In this document: positions 57,401-64,000 of the stretch, one piece after another
Position numbering within the stretch: position 1 is the stretch's first letter
How the letters are laid out: each line of letters begins with the position of its first letter
Assembly (NCBI RefSeq): GCF_001625305.1
Contig: NW_017804020.1
Location: 4,221,593 to 4,285,592, forward strand
Direction of reading: 5' to 3'
Length of the DNA: 64,000 nt
DNA from: Branchiostoma belcheri
Lineage: Eukaryota; Chordata; Leptocardii; Amphioxiformes; Branchiostomatidae
Made by a program: the position numbers and the translations under genes
Notes under the pieces: generated by a model
Databases searched by the model: none
What the model was told of the DNA's origin: nothing
Seen by the model: only the letters and a program-made list of their open reading frames with translations

Positions 57401-60400
57401 TAATATTATATGTTACAGAGATGTGAAAACCCACACTACAGCGAAATTAAAGAAAGTTGCAAAAGTAAATGAATTTACAGTACCACTCAGAGCCCTATGA
57501 TTCATGAAAAGCCCATTACTGTATGTGCCACTTGAAATGGCAATTTTGCATGTGCATGAAAGCAATGATAATTGCATTTGGCCAATTTGAAAGCACTTCG
57601 GAGTTTGGTCACAGTTCTACACATCCTTTAAATCTTGGTCAAACTGAGACAATTGTTTATGAATGAGGAACTGCACGCTTCTGTTGTGTTAGAGTGTTTT
57701 CTATGTGTGCAATATGCAGTCCTCAGGAGTAGGAAGTGTTTGGTCATCATGATGAGTTATTTGTGCAGCTGGGGTTCACTCACACACACTACTGTCAGGG
57801 GAACTGTCATAGCAAAATGTTTATGTAAAAATTACACCAGAAAATATTCTATTCCTGCTTCCAATTGAACACAATATTGAGAATGCTATTATTACTTGGA
57901 AACATCATGTTTTGATGCTGTTAGGTACATGTTGGTCCAAGGAGGTTTTAGTGGATATAAAATCCTTGGTAAGTCAAATTTCTAGCCTGGGTGCCAGACT
58001 GTTGTCAGGGCCAATGCACAGGTTAGCTACTATGTAGCTCCTTAGCTCAGATTAATACATGTCTCCAAGGAAATTTTACCATAGATAATGAGTTGGATGT
58101 CTCTCTGGGGAATGTCCTGTCTGTCTGGCATCCAGGCTAGGAATGTTTCTGACCAGGCAAAATTATGTATATTGTTGTATTAAAATAACTAGAAAGGTAA
58201 CATTTGCAAAGCAAATGCATAATCGTTTACCTTCGCATATGGTCTGCTCTGTTAATTCTTAATACTCAAACACATTCATATATGTGGTCAGACAGGAGTC
58301 TGAATCCCTCCTGCTATAAAATTGCAACATGATGTAACCCAACACTAGTTACCATGGTAACAGACAGGTTCAGGTCATTAAGGTCATTGTTTGGAGAAGA
58401 AGAGGAAACGTAAATATATTAAAAGGAAATGATGTTGAACTGGAGCATCAAGAAGGCAATGAATTTAGGGGGGCGGGATTTGAACCTTTGTACATGTACA
58501 AACAGTGTCAGGAAGGGGGCAAAGGAGTCTCACCGCCACATACTTAGAATTCCGAGTTGATACAGACGCCTGTTCCATGTTAATTATTGATACCTGGGTC
58601 TGGGGTAAGCAAGGCCCATGGGAGCTGTTAGCTGTATGGGATTGAGGTGCTGTTGCTATAGCTGAGTCACTGATACTCAGGGATGAGCCAATAACAGAAT
58701 AATAAAGGTTATTGACATGTTCCATGTACCTGTGTTGTGAAGCCACTCGGGAAAATGGCCATATTAGACAGGTGACTGTTACTGACAATATTCCTGATGC
58801 TTGGGTCAGTTGTATGAAAATTATGCAAAATATTATGTACAGGGCCTCGAAAATAGGAATAATGTCCGGGTAGTTCTTTTGCAGAAGTGGTCCCTTTAGA
58901 TGCACATGTACAAATATATAAAACCGAGCCTAAATTGTTACAATAAACCTGCAAAATGGTCCCTGTAGAGACACAAATATATAAAACCTAGCCTAAATTG
59001 TTGCAGTAAACCTGCAAAATGTCAAGCCATAAATGCAACTCATTATTTTTTCAACAGTTTTCTCTGCAGGTTGCAGGTGGATTTTTTTTGGCCCTGTTGT
59101 ACATTGTACATGTACATCATGTAAGTAGGCTTACATTTGTAAGTAGACTAGCTTGGATTTTGCAAATACATTAATATTGTACAGATTACCTTTGGCATGT
59201 TAAGGTACATGCAGTTTGTGCCATGAAAGCTAGGGGGAGCTGCATACCAGATGATACCAGCTTGGTAGTCAGAAAAAAATGTTCATCCCATCCACCCAAA
59301 CAAACATCTGGCTTGGCAGTTTTCTAAAGCATTTTTCAATTCTATGTAAGGGGAGACATGTTCTATATATATATAATCTACTAGTAATCAAAAACTGTGC
59401 CAAAATATATTCATAACCAAAAAAAGCCTTATGAATCTGGCCAGTCTAATTGGTCTGACCAGCTGAATGTAAAAGTAGGACATAGCCAAACTGTTCCATT
59501 TGTTACACCTCCCCCCTACTGTTACTGTTGACACAGTCCTAACTTGCATGGGGAGGAGGGCATCAGGTTATACTAATGAAGGACCCACAGGGATTACTGG
59601 AACTGCTGTGTTTGTTTTTCTATTACATGCATGGTGTCTCTCATCTGGGGATTTTGCTTGTAAGAAGATCTGGCCAACCTTGGTTGTCTAAACAAGTTGT
59701 TCTACCCATTTCTCCCAACATCTGCTTGGAATTTGATAAACATGTACATGTAATACTAATAGTACTTCTATTTTACATTTATTTCTTTATTCTATTTTGC
59801 ATAAGATGACAGGCAAAAATGTACATGTACATTTGTAAATGGCATAAGGAAAAAGCATTCTGCAGGAAAGATACGCTGTACAATATGGATATACTAGTCC
59901 AGTTGAATGCACATTATAGAAAGTACACTAGATTGCCTAGAGGGATAGTTGTTAGAACCCTTACATGGTTTAGAGGCTTTTCATAAGCCTGAGCTGCTTC
60001 ATAAGGAAATATTAGGAACATCTGCGCAGCTGTGACCAAATCTTCCATGGAAATGTCTTGCTCAGCCTCCTCACAGTAGATTTCTATTCCTGTATGTCAT
60101 GACTTTCAGAAGGGGGTTGCATGACTGATTGTGGTCAGTAAAGCCACATGAACTCATTGTTGCATCACTAGTACTGGATGATGGGTTTTCTTTGATGAGT
60201 TCAAGTACATTGTAGACTGCAAACAGTTCTGTTTTGGGAGGTTACGGGTAAATCCTTGAATATCCCGTGACAGTAGGAGAAAGAGCAATAGCGTGTGAAA
60301 CTCAGGGACGTTTTTTACGACCGTCCCTGTCCTCTGGAAACGGACGTCCTCGATGGCGGATCAGCATCACAAGATTTGGACCTGGATCAAAGTTTCTTGG

Positions 60401-61567
60401 ATAATTTGGAGACCTTGGCCTGACCTTGGCCCGACCTTGGCCCGGGGAGGGACAGGATATATCACGTTGTCCTTTAGCTAGTATATACAGTTTGATATTA
60501 TATCAGGAAGATGCATTATATAAGATGGTACATTTGTAGAAAGACAGAAGTGCTGCATGTGATGTTTTGAAGTTTGCAGGCTTTCAGGTCATTCATACCA
60601 AGAACATAGCACTAGGGTCAATCACTTAAAGATATAAACACACCTCCAACATGTACACTGGGCGACTCCTCACACAACAAACCAAGTTTTTTATATGCTG
60701 TGACAGTGCGAAACACCATACTACACCACTTTCCTAATGTCCTTTAAGATAGTGATGTCCTGACTTGAAAAAGTTTTTGGTGGATGCTACCATATACATC
60801 AAAAGTTTCAAGATGATGACATTGTACAACATAAAATCACACTGATGAACCTGCTAGTGCTAAGCAGACATACCCATACAGAAATTCGCCTAGTCCAACA
60901 AAAGGTTTTCTCAGAAAAAAAAATGTACCGAAAACTCAACCCTATTGCCAAAAGTAACAATTTACTGATTGGAGCTAAATTTCCTGCTAACCAAGAGGCC
61001 TACTTGGTGCTTCTCTCTATATGTGTTAAGGTCCCTGCCATGAGAGAGAGGAAATGAAGGCAGTGTGAAGGTCTGTATGTATCACATGACACCGCCTGAC
61101 ATCATGGTCTGGTCTCACACATGGACTCAGGATATCCTCTCAACCCAACAGACCCCAACATTCACATACGGGGGTGTCCAATGTCTCTTCTCACAAGTCC
61201 TTTATCTCCAGTAAAAATCATGTCATCAAATATCACCAGTGCAATAATGCAAGGAAGTTTGTTGTAAGGAAACTTTATTGCAATTCAACTAGTGTTAAGT
61301 TTGAAAGGTTTTAGAAAGTGAGGTTCCCCCTGTTGTGATTTCCTGATGGCACAGTCCAGATTTATCTTGTTCCTACAGTGTCCAGCCCTCCTGTGAAGGA
61401 AAAGGCCAGCAGGCACAGCAGTCTCGATCATCTCAAGAAGCAGCGGATCGCCGAGAAGGCTGCGTACTTCGCCGAGAGGAAACGGGCAAGCACCTGCGCC
61501 GACTTTCGCACCCGCACAGACACCGGCGCCATTCGGAACAGCTGCGTAGCGGAGGAGCAGTCCTCGG
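54443..61567 (+). CDS. Gene F: first two coding exons of an unidentified gene leaving the window
   Basis: Exon 1 54443-54473 (MSMGTGPEAE, donor GAAG|GTGAGT, phase 1) joins exon 2 61379-61567 (acceptor TTGTTCCTACAG) in phase across a 6.9 kb intron. Exon 2 reads SSPPVKEKASRHSSLDHLKK, QRIAEKAAYFAERKRASTCA, DFRTRTDTGAIRNSCVAEEQ: basic, Ser-rich, helical, probably intracellular. The 3' donor (TCGG|GTCAGT) is not strong and the exon end is tentative; the frame stays open to a TAG at 61723 if unspliced. I do not recognise the family. Confidence 0.6.
57983..58140. mobile_element. Foldback element, TAGCCTGGGT family (copy 5)
   Basis: Ends TAGCCTGGGTGCCAGACTG and CTGTCTGGCATCCAGGCTA; the arms are shorter and more diverged than at 44423. 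Confidence 0.75.
58189..58332. mobile_element. Small nonautonomous element, copy 2 (inverted relative to 47617)
   Basis: CTAGAAAGGTAACATTTGCA, AAGCAAATGCATAAT, TACTCAAACACATT, AATCCCTCCTGC, AAATTGCAACATGATG. Confidence 0.8.
58469..58545 (-). repeat. Degenerate tRNA-like sequence
   Basis: The minus strand carries GGTTCAAATCCCGCC (T-arm/B box with acceptor-side bases) preceded by GGCGGTGAGACTCC. An insertion-like ACATGTAC palindrome breaks the variable region, so this is probably a SINE head or tRNA pseudogene. Confidence 0.3.
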
Positions 61568-62582
61568 GTCAGTTTGGTTCAACTTCTTCTCTGACTCAAC
61601 TGTCTCCAAGTTTGCTCTTTCTGTCTGTGGGGGAGCTTCCTGTGTTTTTGTTGCCATTTTTGTCACACGCCAACTTTGGACTGTATTTATTTTTGCCGTC
61701 CACTGATTTAGGCATCCTTGATTAGGACAGTTTTGGTTTCCTTATTTACAAAAATGTATGACACTAAAATATAAACTTGATCTGGAGGAAAGTTCTTAAC
61801 CTGACATGTACAGTCTAGATGTAGGTTGTCATGTGATTCTAACTTGACCTGCATACAAATATACTATGTACGTGTATGGCCATGGGTGGATCCCAATAGG
61901 TGTACATTGGACTTGCTGTGCTGCAACCAAGTTTGACTTTTACGTTGTATCATGTTGCTTCGCAAGAATTATCTTCAAAATAGGATGAGCTACTAAAAAG
62001 GTGAAATTTAAGAAACACTGAGACTCTTTCTACATAGCATACATATAAATTAATCGGCAATAATCTTTGCCAAAGCTTACAATGAAAGTCGGAAAGTTGA
62101 CATCTGAGATATGTCTCCAGTGTAGTTTTTCAATCAATAAGACTTTTTTACTTTTAATTTGAATTTAATGCACTCAATTGTAAGCTAATAGTCTCAATCA
62201 GTCATCAGATCATTAAGGGTTGATACGTTGTGAGTGTAGGTCTGCAAACAGCAAAGAAGTCAGTACGTTTTAAGTCTCGGCCTAAATCCCAGACACATGT
62301 AACTTAAAACTCACCATCTGACTGCTTATCTAGTTGGAGTCTTACACTTTTACAAGACCTGCAGCGAACTAGATCTGCCTACTACATGATAGGATAACCA
62401 CTGAACTTTTAATGGAGGTCAGTCAAGGTCTCACGCCCTTTTGTAACTGTGACCTTCTGTGTAATATTTCAGGGCACCAATTTAAATCTTCGTCGATGAA
62501 GGTTAGACATCCAGGTAATACGATATGCCAAAAAAAAGTTACTCAAGCAACTGGATATGATTTTGAAAGCGTCAGACGTTTC
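61568..62582. other. Gene F intron 2 (start), nothing further recognised
   Basis: AT-rich noncoding sequence between the tentative end of gene F exon 2 and the Penelope-like element. No feature beyond short simple tracts was seen. Confidence 0.5.
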
Positions 62583-62838
62583 AGCTAGTATCCACTAGCT
62601 TTCGTCAGTGACTGAGAGACCAGAGGGGAAAGCAGGTTTTTATACACAACCTGTTCATTGATATGCAAATAAGGTGAAGACAAATTTTTGGAAGTCGAAA
62701 AAGGAACAAAAGTCAGACAAGTCAAGACAAGATGATGCAAATTAGTCTGAAAGCTCCTGTTATACAGGACAGGAGCTTAAGTGTTGTCTGTCCTCGGGGC
62801 TGGGAGTGCCAAATCCCAAGTGCCGGAAAGATCGACCC
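62583..62838 (+). repeat. Inverted repeat of a Penelope-like element, left arm
   Basis: Reverse complement of 63746-64000, essentially base for base over about 255 bp. It begins with its own short palindrome (GCTAGTATCCACTAGC). The arm may continue past the right window edge on the partner side. Confidence 0.95.
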
Positions 62839-63807
62839 TGGTTTCGATATGTAGATGACACTTGGTGCAGATTGAAAAAGAGGGTAGCTGCTGACTTCTT
62901 TGACCACATCAACCAGATAGATGACAACATCAAGTTCACACAGGAGCCAAGCCATGACAACATGCTCCCTTTCCTAGACACCAAAACTATCGTAGAGGAA
63001 GATGGTAACCTTCGTTTCGAAGTGTACAGGAAACCAACCCACACTGATCAGTACCTGGCTTTTGATTCCCACCACCCTTTGGAACACAAACTAGCAGTGA
63101 TCAAAACTCTCTTCCATCGTGCAGACAACATTGTCACTTCAGACCAAGCCAAAACGGACGAACAAAGACACCTCCGAGGTGCCCTGGCTAAATGTGGCTA
63201 CCAAAACTGGACTTTCAATAAAGCGCTCAAACCTTCAGATCAGTCTAAGAAAACCCAGAAGTGCAAACCATTGACCAACAAAAACAAGGCCAACATCACT
63301 ATTCCGTATGTCCAAGGAGTATCTGAGAAACTCCAACGGATCTTCCAAAACTTCAACATAGCCACTAACTTCAAACCTCACTCAACCCTCAGACAAAGAC
63401 TGGTACACCCTAAGGACCGACCTCACAAAGGTACCAAGGCGAATGTTATTTAGAGACTCAAATGTGAGGAGCCCAATTGTAACAACACCTACATCGGAGA
63501 GACACGTCGACCACTCAAAGTAAGATAGTATTACAAAGAACATTGCCGACCTAGTGCCAACGGCTACATCCTCAACGGCTACTCCTCAGCTATTTTCGAC
63601 CACCTACAACACAACCAGGGTCACTCTTTCAAACTCGAGTCCACGGATGTCTTAGATCGCGAAACACGCTGGTGGGAACGGGGTGTTAAAGAGGCAATAT
63701 ATGAAAGAATGTACAACCCCACCCTCAACAGGGAAGGGGGGCTACGGGTCGATCTTTCCGGCACTTGGGATTTGGCACTCCCAGCCCCGAGGACAGACAA
63801 CACTTAA
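62806..63807 (+). pseudogene. Penelope-like retroelement: truncated RT + GIY-YIG, with in-frame stops
   Basis: The frame opens at 62806, but its first codons lie inside the inverted arm, so the ATG is fortuitous. RT remnants: WFRYVDDTWCRL (catalytic YVDD), MLPFLDTKTIVEEDGNLRFE, VYRKPTHTDQYLAFDSHHPL and STLRQRLVHPKDRPHKG, the Penelope signature. TAG stops at 63451 and about 63525 interrupt the frame, which otherwise continues through a GIY-YIG-like nuclease (NNTYIGETRRPLK, HLQHNQGHSF, RETRWWERG) to TAA at 63805. RT fingers and most of the palm are missing. A dead 5'-truncated copy. Confidence 0.88.
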
Positions 63808-64000
63808 GCTCCTGTCCTGTATAACAGGAGCTTTCAGACTAATTTGCATCATCTTGTCTTGACTTGTCTGACTTTTGTTCCTTTTTCGACTTCCAAAAAT
63901 TTGTCTTCACCTTATTTGCATATCAATGAACAGGTTGTGTATAAAAACCTGCTTTCCCCTCTGGTCTCTCAGTCACTGACGAAAGCTAGTGGATACTAGC
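63746..64000 (-). repeat. Inverted repeat of a Penelope-like element, right arm
   Basis: The natural 3' end of the element: end of the nuclease frame, then TTATTTGCATATCAATG and TATAAAAACCTGC, which could be promoter-like. It runs to the window edge. Confidence 0.95.

Larger units (their letters stand above)
54474..61378 (+). other. Gene F intron 1 (6.9 kb)
   Basis: AT-rich noncoding sequence. It holds a foldback copy (57983-58140), the second copy of the small element (58189-58332), a tRNA-like minus-strand remnant (58469-58545) and short runs of GTACATGTAC. No internal exon was recognised. Confidence 0.55.

Noticed and set aside
62806..62838. True start of the Penelope ORF at the ATG 62806
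   Set aside because: These codons lie in the inverted arm; the frame is accidental up to the junction.
1..64000. CRISPR arrays, operons or bacterial ribosome binding sites
   Set aside because: Spliced eukaryotic genes throughout; the regular repeats seen are microsatellites, a coding minisatellite and transposons.

Overview
The window is animal nuclear DNA, most likely from a cephalochordate (Branchiostoma, amphioxus) or a close invertebrate deuterostome. It has short coding exons with GT-AG introns, a polycystin-1-type receptor/channel, a ZP-domain membrane protein, TIR and TRIM immune-type genes, and a dense load of small foldback/TIR elements, LINE tails and a Penelope-like element. The organism call is inference; the gene calls come from reading exons, splice sites and reading-frame phase directly.

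Layout: (1) 0.69-5.96 kb, plus strand: 3' part of a gene for an FN3 + ZP-domain single-pass membrane protein with a furin-like site and polyadenylation signal. (2) 5.97-8.09 kb: noncoding, with an old tandem duplication. (3) 8.18-29.57 kb, minus strand: a very long polycystin-1-like gene. I can chain 32 exons whose phases all agree, from signal peptide (29571) through Cys-rich region, CCP, FN3, EGF, mucin-like, REJ-like, GPS, PLAT and an 11-TM polycystin channel, to a coiled-coil tail at 9490. In the same frame it can splice on to a last exon (9264-8181) coding a SENP/Ulp1-like protease domain plus a PHD finger.

(4) 31.4-46.3 kb: a compact cluster that is the most interesting part of the window. 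Four genes (A, 31744-35628 +; C, 36400-37887 -; B, 38745-39792 +; D, 40863-42821 +) share a C-terminal domain I do not recognise. In A, B and D its core reads FxSGxRTNKxVV; C has a diverged form. Each gene joins it to a different N-terminal module: zinc ribbon plus 11-residue-repeat coiled coil (A), zinc ribbon only (B), TIR domain (D), or an 18-residue peptide with a RHIM-like GxxNxV pattern (C). The 18-residue first exon occurs four times on the minus strand (37887, 38450, 40707, 44020). Exact NF-kappaB decamers GGGACTTTCC lie 112-124 bp upstream of three of these and upstream of genes A and B. A small gene of unknown type (E) follows at 44926-46302. The architecture suggests an NF-kappaB-inducible innate-immune or cell-death signalling module in which different sensor/adaptor ends share one effector end. 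That function is inference.

(5) 46.3-54.4 kb: LINE tail, small repeats, and an intronless-CDS TRIM-NHL gene (49385-51304 +). (6) 54.4-61.6 kb: first two coding exons of an unidentified plus-strand gene running out of the window. (7) 62.58-64.0 kb: a 5'-truncated, stop-containing Penelope-like retroelement between long inverted repeats. Two runs of N (16706-16725, 45316-45406) mark assembly gaps.
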